Source: Ectopseudomonas chengduensis (lineage in GTDB: Bacteria > Pseudomonadota > Gammaproteobacteria > Pseudomonadales > Pseudomonadaceae). Taken from it: a stretch of DNA of 64,000 nucleotides. Shown here piece after piece: positions 45,255 to 53,074 of this stretch. The notes below the pieces were generated by a model. That model did not search any database, was not told where the DNA came from, and saw nothing but the letters and a program-made list of their open reading frames with translations. How positions within the stretch are numbered: the stretch's first letter is position 1; every line of letters starts with the position of its first letter. The stretch lies in contig NZ_JACFYZ010000003.1 of NCBI RefSeq assembly GCF_015712065.1, forward strand, positions 372,001 to 436,000, read 5' to 3'. The translations under genes were made by a program, and so were the position numbers.

Positions 45255-45572
45255 CTACGGGGCGATCCATATTCCGTTCGCATCTTCCCTGCATTCCAGC
45301 ATTAGCAGTGCCTGCCCCTCGCAGGGGCCCGCCACGCATTCGCCGTTCTCGATCAGAAACAGCGCGCCATGGGTCGCGCAGCGGATCAGGCTGCCGCTGT
45401 CATCGAGAAAATCGTCCTTCTGCCATTCCAGTGCAATGCCGCGATGCGGGCAGCGGTTGAGGTAGGCATGTACCTGGCCAGCCCTGCGCACGGCGAGCAG
45501 GTTCAGCTGGTCTATGACGAAGCCCCGGCTCTGACCTTCGGCCAGTTCGTGTGGGGCGCACAAGCGGATCAT
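45255..45572 (-). CDS. Rieske-type [2Fe-2S] ferredoxin
   Basis: A 105-residue single Rieske domain. The cluster ligands are readable as Cys and His in RCPHRGIAL and CATHGALF (C-x-H ... C-x2-H). No signal peptide or membrane segment, so a soluble ferredoxin-like carrier or a small NirD-like protein. It converges on sfsA (3 bp apart) and is divergent from the heme operon across 298 bp. Partner unknown; iron regulation by the shared region is possible. Confidence 0.85.
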   Translation of the reverse strand: MIRLCAPHELAEGQSRGFVIDQLNLLAVRRAGQVHAYLNRCPHRGIALEWQKDDFLDDSGSLIRCATHGALFLIENGECVAGPCEGQALLMLECREDANGIWIAP

Positions 45573-45766
45573 CGCGGTTTCCCGTTAGCGTGGAAGTCGC
45601 TTAGTGGCGACCTCTGATGATCTTCTCCCTCCGGAGAAGGTGGCGCATAGCGCCGCAACAGGGGCGGATTATCCCGCAAGAAGAAAGAGGGCGCATCCAT
45701 GCTCGGGTACGACGCCTATGCCCAAGGTTGGCGGCGTTAAAGTGATTAGGGGTGGATTACTACTCT

Positions 45767-45792
45767 ATATAAGTGATTCTCATGTAGATTAT
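45767..45792 (+). promoter_or_regulatory. Candidate Fur box and promoter of the heme operon
   Basis: ATAAGTGATTCTCATGTA, within 45768-45790, resembles the Fur core TGATAATCATT in its TGATTCTCAT centre. TATATA at 45766-45771 could be a -10 element. It lies 80 bp before phuS. Fur control of heme uptake is well known; this site is my reading. Confidence 0.6.
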
Positions 45793-45870
45793 CGCTCTGT
45801 TTTGTTGGCGCTGACCTGAGGTCAGTACCGCAAAGACACTGGCAATCGCCCGCGAGGAAGGACTGTTCTC

Positions 45871-46935
45871 ATGAGTACCGCTCCAACTGCTGCCGCTCAG
45901 GCGGTCAATCTTTACCAGGCTTGGCAGGCGCTGCGTCTGCAACAACCACGTCTGCGCGCCCGCGAGGCGGCAGCACAGCTGGGTGTGAGCGAGGCCGAGC
46001 TGACTGCTAGCCGTCTGGGTATCGATGCGCGACGGCTGCGCCCGGACTGGGCCGAGTTGCTGCCGGCACTCGGCGCGCTCGGCCATGTGATGGTGCTGAC
46101 CCGCAACGAGCACTGCGTCCATGAGCGCAAGGGGCTGTACCGCGAGGTGAGTGTTGCCGCATCCGGGCAAATGGGCCTGGTGGTGTCGGCAGATATCGAC
46201 CTGCGTCTTTTCCTCGGTGGCTGGGCCAGCGTGTTCGCCGTCGCCGAGGAAACCGCCAAGGGCACCCAGCGCAGCATCCAGGTGTTCGACCAGCAGGGCA
46301 TTGCCGTGCACAAGGTCTACCTGACCGAACGTAGTGAGCTGAGCGCCTGGCAGCCGCTGATCGAGCGCTTCTCTGGCGAGCAGAGCGCCGAGCTGCAGTT
46401 GTTGCCGCCGCCTGCTGCGCCGCTGCGCAAGGCCGACGCCGATATCGACATTCAGGCGCTGCGTGAGGGCTGGGCGACGCTGCAGGACACCCACCATTTC
46501 TTCGCCCTTTTGAAGAAGCATGAGGTCGCCCGTACCCAGGCGCTGCGCCTGGCTGGTGAGCAATGGGCGCAACCGTTGGCGACCTCCGAGTTGACGGCGC
46601 TGATGGAGCAGGCCGCTGCCCGTGAAGTGCCGATCATGGTGTTCGTTGGCAACCGCCACTGCATTCAGATCCACACCGGCCCTGTGCACAACCTGCGCTG
46701 GATGGACAGCTGGTTCAACGTGCTTGACCCCGACTTCAACCTGCATCTGCAGACGCGCGGTGTGATCGAGTTGTGGCGCGTGCGCAAACCCAGCATTGAC
46801 GGCGTGATCACCAGTCTGGAGGCCTTCGATGCCGAGGGCGAGCTGGTGGTCCAGCTGTTCGGTGCGCGCAAGCCGGGCATGGCCGAGCGTGACGACTGGC
46901 GCGAGCTGGTCGAATCATTGCCTGTGGTGGCCTGA
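45871..46935 (+). CDS. phuS: Cytoplasmic heme-trafficking protein PhuS/HemS
   Basis: A 354-residue protein, the length of P. aeruginosa PhuS, with the internal duplication typical of HemS/ChuX (two ~170-residue halves). Each half has its own motif: NEHCVHERKGLYREVSV and GNRHCIQIHTGPVHNLRWMDSWFNVLDPDFNLHL. It receives heme after import and hands it to heme oxygenase. It is the first gene of a heme-uptake operon, with a signal upstream that resembles a Fur site. Confidence 0.95.
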   Translation: MSTAPTAAAQAVNLYQAWQALRLQQPRLRAREAAAQLGVSEAELTASRLGIDARRLRPDWAELLPALGALGHVMVLTRNEHCVHERKGLYREVSVAASGQMGLVVSADIDLRLFLGGWASVFAVAEETAKGTQRSIQVFDQQGIAVHKVYLTERSELSAWQPLIERFSGEQSAELQLLPPPAAPLRKADADIDIQALREGWATLQDTHHFFALLKKHEVARTQALRLAGEQWAQPLATSELTALMEQAAAREVPIMVFVGNRHCIQIHTGPVHNLRWMDSWFNVLDPDFNLHLQTRGVIELWRVRKPSIDGVITSLEAFDAEGELVVQLFGARKPGMAERDDWRELVESLPVVA

Positions 46936-46996
46936 ACCGAGTGTGCCGGTCCTGCAACGGCTGGCCGGTCGATGTCACGTTCTAGGAGTCGAGATC

Positions 46997-47896
46997 ATGC
47001 GTCTTGCCAATATCCTGGGCGGCCTGGCGGCCGTCCTGCTGTTTCCCAATCTGGCACTGGCAGCCGAACCGCTGCCGCAACGCTGGGTGAGTTCCGGTGG
47101 TGCGCTGAGTGAGTGGGTGGTGCTGCTCGGCGGAGAGAGCAAGCTGGTGGGTGTTGATACCACCAGTCGTCATCCCGCCTCGCTGACCAAGCTGCCCAGC
47201 GTCGGTTATCAGCGGCAACTGGCGGCCGAGGGCATCCTGGCCCTGCGTCCGGACCTGCTGCTGGGTAGTGAAGAAATGGGCCCGCCGCCGGTGCTCGCGC
47301 AACTGGCAGCGGCGGGTGTGCGTATCGAGCGCCTGACTGCGCGAGCCGAGCTGGACAGCCTGCAGGCCAACCTGCAGCGGCTGGGCCAGTTGCTCGGTGA
47401 TGAGGCGGCAGGGCAACGCGCCTTCGCTGCTTACCAGGCGCGCTTGCAGACCCAGCAGCAGTGGGTCGAGCAGGCCCAGCGCAGCCAAGACGCGCCCGGT
47501 GTGTTGCTATTGCTCGGGCATTCCGGTGGCAGTCCGCTGGTTGGTGGTATCGACACCGCTACCGACTGGCTGATCAGCCGTGCCGGCGGGCGCAACCTGG
47601 CCAGTCACAGCGGCTACAAGACGTTGTCCAGCGAGGCGCTGCTGGCGCTCGATCCGCAGGTCGTGGTGGTGGCTGATCGCGCCTTGGAGGGTGACGCGGC
47701 CAGGCAGGCCCTGTTGCAGCAGAACCCTGCCCTGGCCGGTACCCGCGCGGCGCGCGAGGGACGTTTGCTGGCGCTGGACCCGACCCTGCTGGTCGGCGGT
47801 CTTGGGCCGCGCGTGCCGGATGGGCTGGCGATGCTCGCCGCAGGCTTTTATCCTGCCAGCCCACCCCTGACTGCTGAAGCCAAGCGCGAGCCATGA
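46997..47896 (+). CDS. phuT: Heme ABC transporter periplasmic binding protein
   Basis: A 299-residue class III solute-binding protein. The signal peptide runs to about residue 23 (LALAAEP). The mature part has VVLLGGESKLVGVDTTSRHP, VGYQRQLAAEGILALRPDLLLGSEEMGPP and a C-terminal TDWLISRAGGRNLASHSGYKTLSSEALLALDPQVVVV, typical of PhuT/HmuT. The ATG at 46997 follows TAGGAG; an upstream open frame lies over phuS and is not coding. phuU starts in its stop (ATGA). Confidence 0.95.
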   Translation: MRLANILGGLAAVLLFPNLALAAEPLPQRWVSSGGALSEWVVLLGGESKLVGVDTTSRHPASLTKLPSVGYQRQLAAEGILALRPDLLLGSEEMGPPPVLAQLAAAGVRIERLTARAELDSLQANLQRLGQLLGDEAAGQRAFAAYQARLQTQQQWVEQAQRSQDAPGVLLLLGHSGGSPLVGGIDTATDWLISRAGGRNLASHSGYKTLSSEALLALDPQVVVVADRALEGDAARQALLQQNPALAGTRAAREGRLLALDPTLLVGGLGPRVPDGLAMLAAGFYPASPPLTAEAKREP

Positions 47897-48933
47897 CCTC
47901 ACCTTTTTCGACGCGCCCATTGTTCATCGCACTGGGCCTGCTGCTCGTGCTCGTGCTGTGGCTGTCGCTGGCGCTCGGACCGGTCAGTCTGCCACTGGGC
48001 GATACCATGCGTGCAGCACTGCGTCTGCTGGGCCTGCCTCTCACGGCGGATGCATCGCTACAGCAGGCCGAACTGATCCTGTCGCAGATCCGCATGCCGC
48101 GCACCTTGCTCGGGCTGACCGTGGGCATGGTGCTGGCGCTCTGTGGCGTGGCGATGCAGGGGCTGTTTCGCAATCCACTGGCTGACCCCGGTTTGGTGGG
48201 TGTTTCCAGCGGCGCTGCGCTGGGCGCTGCGGTGGCCATTGTCGGCGGCGCCGCGTTCGGTGGTTTACCCGAAGCCTTCGCGCCCTATCTGCTGTCGGCC
48301 TGTGCCTTCGTCGGTGGCTTGCTGGTCACGGCGTTGGTCTACCGTCTGGGCCGACGTGACGGGCAGACCAATGTAGCGACCATGTTGCTGGCGGGCATCG
48401 CGCTGACCGCGCTGGCTGGTGCGGCTATCGGCCTGTTCACCTACCTGGCGGACGATGCGACCCTGCGCACCCTGACTTTCTGGAACCTGGGCAGCCTCAA
48501 CGGCGCCAGTTACGCGCGGCTCTGGCCGCTGTTGCTGGCCACGCTGGCCGTGGCGCTGTGGTTGCCGCGACGGGCACGGGCGTTGAACGCGCTGCTGCTG
48601 GGCGAGTCGGAGGCACGCCACCTTGGGTTCGATGTGGAGCGCCTCAAGCGCGAGCTGGTGTTCTGCACGGCATTGGGTGTCGGTGCTGCGGTGGCGGCCG
48701 CCGGCTTGATCGGTTTCATCGGTCTTGTGGTGCCGCATCTGATGCGTCTGCTGGTGGGCCCCGATCATCGCCTGTTACTCCCTGCATCCGCGCTTGCCGG
48801 TGCGAGCCTGTTGCTGCTGGCCGACCTGGTCGCGCGCCTGGCGCTGGCGCCTGCGGAGTTGCCGATCGGCATCGTCACGGCGCTGATTGGTGCGCCGTTC
48901 TTTCTTTATCTGCTGGTGCGGGGGCGAAGCTGA
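47893..48933 (+). CDS. phuU: Heme ABC transporter permease
   Basis: A 346-residue FecCD-family permease with about ten membrane segments. Recognisable are [46 protein letters not shown] and [23 protein letters not shown], the signature regions coupling to the ATPase. It overlaps phuT by 4 bp and phuV by 1 bp (TGATG). Confidence 0.96.
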   Translation: MTSPFSTRPLFIALGLLLVLVLWLSLALGPVSLPLGDTMRAALRLLGLPLTADASLQQAELILSQIRMPRTLLGLTVGMVLALCGVAMQGLFRNPLADPGLVGVSSGAALGAAVAIVGGAAFGGLPEAFAPYLLSACAFVGGLLVTALVYRLGRRDGQTNVATMLLAGIALTALAGAAIGLFTYLADDATLRTLTFWNLGSLNGASYARLWPLLLATLAVALWLPRRARALNALLLGESEARHLGFDVERLKRELVFCTALGVGAAVAAAGLIGFIGLVVPHLMRLLVGPDHRLLLPASALAGASLLLLADLVARLALAPAELPIGIVTALIGAPFFLYLLVRGRS

Positions 48934-49700
48934 TGCTGCGGGTCGAACAGCTGGAAGTCCGCCGTGGCCAGGGCGTGGTGCTCAGTGGCATCGATCTGCA
49001 GTTGCACCCCGGCGAAGTGCTGGGTGTGCTGGGGCCCAACGGTGCGGGCAAGAGCACCCTGCTGGCGGCGATGACCGGCGAGCTGCCGGCCAGCGCCGGG
49101 CAGGTGACGCTGGATCAGCGCGCGCTCGATGACTGGGCCGGGCCGGAGCGGGCCAGACGTCTGGCCGTCCTGCCGCAGAGTTCCAGTCTGAATTTCGCCT
49201 TTCGTGTCGAGGAAGTGGTCGCCATGGGCCGTCTGCCGCATGACAGCGGGCGCGTGCGCGACGTGCAGATCGTCCAGCAGGCGCTGCAGGCAGCCGATGC
49301 TGTTCACCTGGCGGGGCGCAGCTACCTGGCGTTGTCCGGCGGGGAGCGCCAACGCGTGCACCTGGCGCGGGTGCTGGCGCAGCTGTGGCCGGGAGGCGAG
49401 GGGCAGATCCTGCTGCTTGATGAGCCGACCTCGATGCTCGATCCGCTGCATCAGCACACCTGCCTGCAGGCGGTTCGTCGTTTGGCCGAATCCGGCGCGG
49501 CGGTGCTGGTGATCCTCCATGACCTCAATCTGGCCGCGCGTTACTGTGATCGCCTGTTGTTGCTGGAGCAGGGCCGGGCGCATGCGCTGGGTACGCCTGC
49601 CGAAGTATTGCGGGCCGAGCCCCTGCAGGCCGTGTTCGGTCTGGAAGTGCTGGTGCAGACTCATCCCGAACGCGGCCACCCGCTGATCATCGCACGCTGA
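48933..49700 (+). CDS. phuV: Heme ABC transporter ATP-binding protein
   Basis: A 255-residue ABC ATPase: Walker [11 protein letters not shown]-loop LPQSSSLNF, signature [18 protein letters not shown], Walker [13 protein letters not shown] and the H-loop [15 protein letters not shown]. The ATG at 48933 overlaps the phuU TGA. An open frame upstream of this ATG lies over phuU and is discarded. It completes the heme importer with PhuT and PhuU. Confidence 0.97.
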   Translation: MLRVEQLEVRRGQGVVLSGIDLQLHPGEVLGVLGPNGAGKSTLLAAMTGELPASAGQVTLDQRALDDWAGPERARRLAVLPQSSSLNFAFRVEEVVAMGRLPHDSGRVRDVQIVQQALQAADAVHLAGRSYLALSGGERQRVHLARVLAQLWPGGEGQILLLDEPTSMLDPLHQHTCLQAVRRLAESGAAVLVILHDLNLAARYCDRLLLLEQGRAHALGTPAEVLRAEPLQAVFGLEVLVQTHPERGHPLIIAR

Positions 49701-49718
49701 ATAATGTTGGAGCCCTCG

Positions 49719-50603
49719 ATGCGAGCTGTACTGCTGAGCTGTCTGATGCTGCTGGCTGCCTGCCAGAGCCGACCGATGCTGCCGCCGCCGGCACCGCTTG
49801 CTCCGCTGGGGCATGAGCATGCTGATCTGGGGCGTATCGTCGATCTGGCCAGCGGACGCACTATCGACCCTGAGCAACTGCTGGATCGCCTGGCACGGGC
49901 CGAGCGGGTACTGGTCGGTGAGCAGCACGACAATCCTGATCACCATGCCCTGCAGCTCTGGCTGTTGCGCGAGCTATCCAGGCTGCGCCCGCAGGGCAGC
50001 GTGTTGATGGAGATGCTCAATCCTGATCAGCAGGACAAGGTCGATCAGGCCCGGATAGCTGCGCGCGCGGGGCAGGCGATTACCGATCCGTTCGATACCC
50101 TGGCCTGGCAACCTGGATGGGATTGGTCGCTGTACGGGCCGCTGGTGATGCATCAATTGCGTCAGCCCTACCCCTTGCTGGCGGCCAATCTGGATCGTGC
50201 CGAGATCATGCAGATCTATCGCCAGCGCCCGACGCTCGGGGGCGAGCGCTCTGGTGCAGCCGAGGTGCAGGAGCGTTTGCTGGCCGATATTCGTGAGTCG
50301 CACTGCGGCCTGCTGCCGGACAGCCAGTTGCCGGCGATGCTTGCTGTGCAGCAACAGCGTGATCGGCGCATGGCCGAGGCATTGCTGGCTGCGCCACAGC
50401 CCAGCCTGCTGCTGGCCGGCGCCTTTCATGTGCGCAAGGATCTCGGCGTACCCTTGCACCTGGCCGACCTCGGTGCGCAGGACGGCAGCGCGGTGCTGAT
50501 ATTGGCCGAAGTCGGCCGTGCGGTGGACGCTTCCATGGCCGATTACGTCTGGTTCACGGCAGCGCAGCCGGAGCAGGATCACTGCGCCAAACTGCGACCC
50601 TAG
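49719..50603 (+). CDS. phuW: ChaN-family heme-binding lipoprotein (PhuW)
   Basis: A 294-residue lipoprotein with lipobox LAAC (MRAVLLSCLMLLAAC), so membrane-anchored. The body is ChaN-type: LVGEQHDNPDHHALQLWLLREL, VLMEMLNPDQQ and LLLAGAFHVRKDLGVPLHL. ChaN in Campylobacter binds heme, and PhuW completes the P. aeruginosa phu operon. The ATG at 49719 is preceded by TTGGAG; an ATG at 49704 would place extra residues ahead of the signal. Confidence 0.88.
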   Translation: MRAVLLSCLMLLAACQSRPMLPPPAPLAPLGHEHADLGRIVDLASGRTIDPEQLLDRLARAERVLVGEQHDNPDHHALQLWLLRELSRLRPQGSVLMEMLNPDQQDKVDQARIAARAGQAITDPFDTLAWQPGWDWSLYGPLVMHQLRQPYPLLAANLDRAEIMQIYRQRPTLGGERSGAAEVQERLLADIRESHCGLLPDSQLPAMLAVQQQRDRRMAEALLAAPQPSLLLAGAFHVRKDLGVPLHLADLGAQDGSAVLILAEVGRAVDASMADYVWFTAAQPEQDHCAKLRP

Positions 50604-50664
50604 CCGCCTTTCGTGGGCTGCCTGCAAGGTATCCTCGGCGCTTTGCCGATTCGGAGCCTGACCT

Positions 50665-51072
50665 ATGTCCACAGACGTTCGCGACCTGCTGCAAGGTTAT
50701 TTCAACGCCCTCAATGATCGGGATATCCGCGCCTGTCTGGCACTGGTCAGCGACGAGCTGATTCTGCAGCCCAATCAGGGTTTCACCGAGCATGGGCGCG
50801 ACGCCTTCGCGGCTTTTCTGGAGCGGCAGCTGCATTGCTATCGCGAGATGATCGAGTCGCTGGTGATCCTGGTCGAGCCACAAGGGCGACATGCGGCCTG
50901 CGAGTACCGCGTTATCGGCGAGTATCTGGCTACTGATGATGGCCTGCCGGAGGCCTGCGGGCAGCGTTACGAGATGCGCGTCGGCGCCTTCTTCGAGATC
51001 CAGCACGGGCTGATCATGCGCATCAGCCTGCATTTCAATTTGCCGGACTGGCTGGCTCAGGTCGACGACTAG
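50665..51072 (+). CDS. SnoaL/NTF2-like protein
   Basis: A 135-residue protein of the cone-shaped NTF2/SnoaL fold: LLQGYFNALNDRDIRACLALVSDEL, GRDAFAAFLERQLHCYREMIE and FFEIQHGLIMRISLHFNLPDWL. Such folds include ketosteroid isomerase-like enzymes and ligand-binding proteins; no catalytic set is obvious. Same orientation as the phu genes, 61 bp after phuW, so possibly part of the iron-controlled transcript. Confidence 0.75.
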   Translation: MSTDVRDLLQGYFNALNDRDIRACLALVSDELILQPNQGFTEHGRDAFAAFLERQLHCYREMIESLVILVEPQGRHAACEYRVIGEYLATDDGLPEACGQRYEMRVGAFFEIQHGLIMRISLHFNLPDWLAQVDD

Positions 51073-51122
51073 ACCCTGCTAAGGGCTTCGTGTGGAGACG
51101 GCATGAAGCACTTTTGTCCAGG

Positions 51123-51238
51123 CAAAAAAAGACCCGGCAAGAGCCGGGTCAATAACCGTGATTAGCCTGATGAGGAGATAATCTGAAGAGTCCGACTGAA
51201 TGGTCTCTTTAGCTTATCGGCTGATCTCGCGACCAGTT
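51123..51238 (-). ncRNA. prrF: PrrF iron-responsive small RNA (single copy)
   Basis: The minus strand reads AACTGGTCGCGAGATCAGCC at its 5' end and contains the region with TCTTCAGATTATCTCCTCATCAGG, very close to P. aeruginosa PrrF. It ends in the hairpin GACCCGGC/GCCGGGTC followed by seven T (51124-51130). PrrF RNAs repress iron-using proteins when iron is scarce, with Hfq. The position beside cbpA and the phu operon is the same as in P. aeruginosa, where there are two tandem copies. Confidence 0.93.
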
Positions 51239-51272
51239 GAGATAATAATAACAATTCTCATTACATAGTCAA
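51239..51272 (-). promoter_or_regulatory. Fur-controlled promoter of prrF
   Basis: On the minus strand: -35 TTGACT (plus 51267-51272), 16 bp, -10 TATTAT, with a start at 51238. A Fur-like site, GAGAATTGTTATTATTATC, overlaps the spacer and -10, as expected for repression by Fe-Fur. Confidence 0.85.
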
Positions 51273-51320
51273 CGCCCTTTTGAGAACTTTTCTCAGAAAG
51301 TTTTGCCGGCCTCATAAATG

Positions 51321-51346
51321 CAAAAACCCGGCACGGGGCCGGGGTT
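51321..51346 (-). terminator. Terminator of cbpA
   Basis: On the minus strand AACCCCGGC / GCCGGGTT with a short loop, followed by TTTTTG; it separates cbpA from the prrF promoter. Confidence 0.75.
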
Positions 51347-51366
51347 CACTGATGTGGGATGGAGAC

Positions 51367-52164
51367 TCAGGATTCCCCAGGCAAGCGCAGCTGAGTGACT
51401 TCCTTGTTCAGCAGGTCGATGCGTCGGGCCATGCTCTCGATCAGGCTGTGAGCGATGCGCGGGTTGCTTTGCATCAGGCTGAGGAATTGCTCCTTGGGAA
51501 TCACCATCACCGTGCAGGGTTCGCTGGCGACAACCGTGGCGCTGCGCTTCTCGCGAGTGAATACCGCCATGGCGCCGAAGATCTCGTCCTTTTGCACATC
51601 GCCGACCTTCTGCCCGTCGACGTAAGCCTCGGCGTGGCCCTCGATGATGATGAAAACGTGGTCAGCTTCATCGCCCTGATGAATCAGCTCCTCGCCGGCA
51701 GCGAAATGCTGGAAGCCAGTCGCCGGACGGATCTCCGGCTGTTTCAGGCGTGCCAGTGCGTCGGACAGTAGGGCGGTATGGCCGATCAGATATTGAATGA
51801 ACTGTTCCTGGCGCTGCTCGCTGGCATAGATGTGCTGGAACGTTTCGCTGCGCGAGTAGGGAATCAGGCTGATGGGTTCTTCGCTGCTGTAACGGCAGGA
51901 GGGGAGGTCGATGCCCTGGCGCAGGCCGACCAGATCGCCCTCTTGCAGATAGAACAATGGGCGCTCATCGACCAGCGCATGCAACAGGCCGTTCTCGATG
52001 ATGAATAGCTGGTTGCCAGGCAGTACCTGAGCCAGATCATCGACACGCTCCAGACGCAGTGGCTCACCCGCGGGTTGCAGCCCTTCCAGCAGCTGAGTGG
52101 GGATACTCTGCAGGCGATTGATCAACTGATCGGCGTAGGCCGGTTGCTCCCCGAGTAAATACAT
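51367..52164 (-). CDS. cbpA: Cyclic-nucleotide-binding protein CbpA
   Basis: A 265-residue protein with two cyclic-nucleotide-binding-like domains (cNMP): the first (~20-125) contains LPGNQLFIIENGLLHALVDERPLFYLQEGDLVG, the second (~145-265) contains FAAGEELIHQGDEADHVFIIIEGHAEAYVDGQ and GAMAVFTREKRSATVVASEPC. No DNA-binding domain follows. It matches P. aeruginosa CbpA, a cAMP/Vfr-linked polar protein. The ATG at 52164 is chosen; the frame runs on to 52257 without a convincing start. Confidence 0.88.
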   Translation of the reverse strand: MYLLGEQPAYADQLINRLQSIPTQLLEGLQPAGEPLRLERVDDLAQVLPGNQLFIIENGLLHALVDERPLFYLQEGDLVGLRQGIDLPSCRYSSEEPISLIPYSRSETFQHIYASEQRQEQFIQYLIGHTALLSDALARLKQPEIRPATGFQHFAAGEELIHQGDEADHVFIIIEGHAEAYVDGQKVGDVQKDEIFGAMAVFTREKRSATVVASEPCTVMVIPKEQFLSLMQSNPRIAHSLIESMARRIDLLNKEVTQLRLPGES

Positions 52165-52269
52165 AACCGTAATTCCTTGAACTGGCTGGACTGGCTGACC
52201 ACACGAAGGTCCCTGAAACAATAGGCTGTGCGGCTCTTCGAGTAAATCACCTTGCACTGGTGTTGTGAG

Positions 52270-52542
52270 CTAGCTCTTGTTGTGGCTCTGGGCTTCGTCC
52301 AGCTTGCCGTTCAGTTCGGCTTTGTGCGCGGGGGGGAGCTCACTCCAATGCACATTGAGCAGCGCGCCCTCGATGGCGTAAAGCAGCACCTTGGATGCAC
52401 GAAAACCGCGCGCCCTGACCGCGCGATAGGCTCCGACAGCGCCGTAGCGACGCAGGTCGTTGGCGCTGTGAATCCCTACGGCGTGCAGCCACTGCGCCGA
52501 GGTCTTGCCCAGGTTCTTCAAGTGTTGCAGTTCGTCGTTCAT
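52270..52542 (-). CDS. TfoX C-terminal domain-like protein
   Basis: A 90-residue protein resembling the TfoX/Sxy C-terminal helix-hairpin-helix domain: LKNLGKTSAQWLHAVGIHSANDLRRYGAVGAYRAVRARG, followed by LLYAIEGALLNVHWSELPPAHKAELNGKL. It lacks the N-terminal domain of full TfoX, so a competence role should not be assumed. Similar stand-alone genes occur at this place in Pseudomonas. Confidence 0.8.
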   Translation of the reverse strand: MNDELQHLKNLGKTSAQWLHAVGIHSANDLRRYGAVGAYRAVRARGFRASKVLLYAIEGALLNVHWSELPPAHKAELNGKLDEAQSHNKS

Positions 52543-52642
52543 CGGGCCTCCATGCGTGCGGGGGAAAGGTTCACGTTGGCGTGCCTGCCGGAAAGTGTAG
52601 CGGCCAATGGCCTGAGTGCTTCGCGTCGTCGCTCGAAGTGCG

Positions 52643-52987
52643 CTACTTGGTGCGATAGCGCAGGCGAGTGCCGAAGTTGACCGACATGAGAATCTCGTCG
52701 GCGGTCAGTTCGGCTGGAAAGTAGGCGCCAGAAATCTGCGCGTGGGCCAGGCTGGCCCCTTCGATCTGGGCATTGCGAAAGTCCAGGCCGCGCAGGTCTG
52801 CCCCGCGGAAATACGCGTCGTTGAAATTGACGGCGTCGGTGTCCATGTTGCGCAGGTCTAGCCCGCGAAAGTCGCCACCGGACAGATCGACCTCCACGCC
52901 TTTTGGCTTCTGCGCATTGAAGCCTTTCACATCGTCGTTGTGCAGCAGGTGGTAGAGCGGATGATCAAGCTGGCGTGGCTGACTCAT
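52643..52987 (-). CDS. Pentapeptide-repeat protein
   Basis: A 114-residue protein with a short run of A(D/N)LXX-type pentapeptides: GGDFRGLDLRNMDTDAVNFNDAYFRGADLRGLDFRNAQIEGASLAHAQ, enough for about two coils of a quadrilateral beta-helix. No signal peptide. Function unknown; such short repeats are usually protein-interaction modules. The start at 52987 is preferred over an upstream ATG at 53011. Confidence 0.78.
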   Translation of the reverse strand: MSQPRQLDHPLYHLLHNDDVKGFNAQKPKGVEVDLSGGDFRGLDLRNMDTDAVNFNDAYFRGADLRGLDFRNAQIEGASLAHAQISGAYFPAELTADEILMSVNFGTRLRYRTK

Positions 52988-53024
52988 GGCGGATACCGGT
53001 GATGGCTTCACCGGCAGTATAGAA

Positions 53025-53051
53025 GCCCTGCCAGGGTTTGCCTGGCAGGGC
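53025..53051 (-). terminator. Hairpin after the kinase-like gene
   Basis: Perfect 11-bp stem GCCCTGCCAGG/CCTGGCAGGGC with loop GTTTG, 24 bp past the stop of the preceding minus-strand gene. The T-tract is weak (CTTCTATA). Confidence 0.5.
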
Positions 53052-53074
53052 GTGCTAACCGCTTGGAGCGATGA

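Noticed and set aside
52270..52542. Full competence regulator TfoX/Sxy
   Set aside because: Only the C-terminal helix-hairpin-helix-like domain is present.
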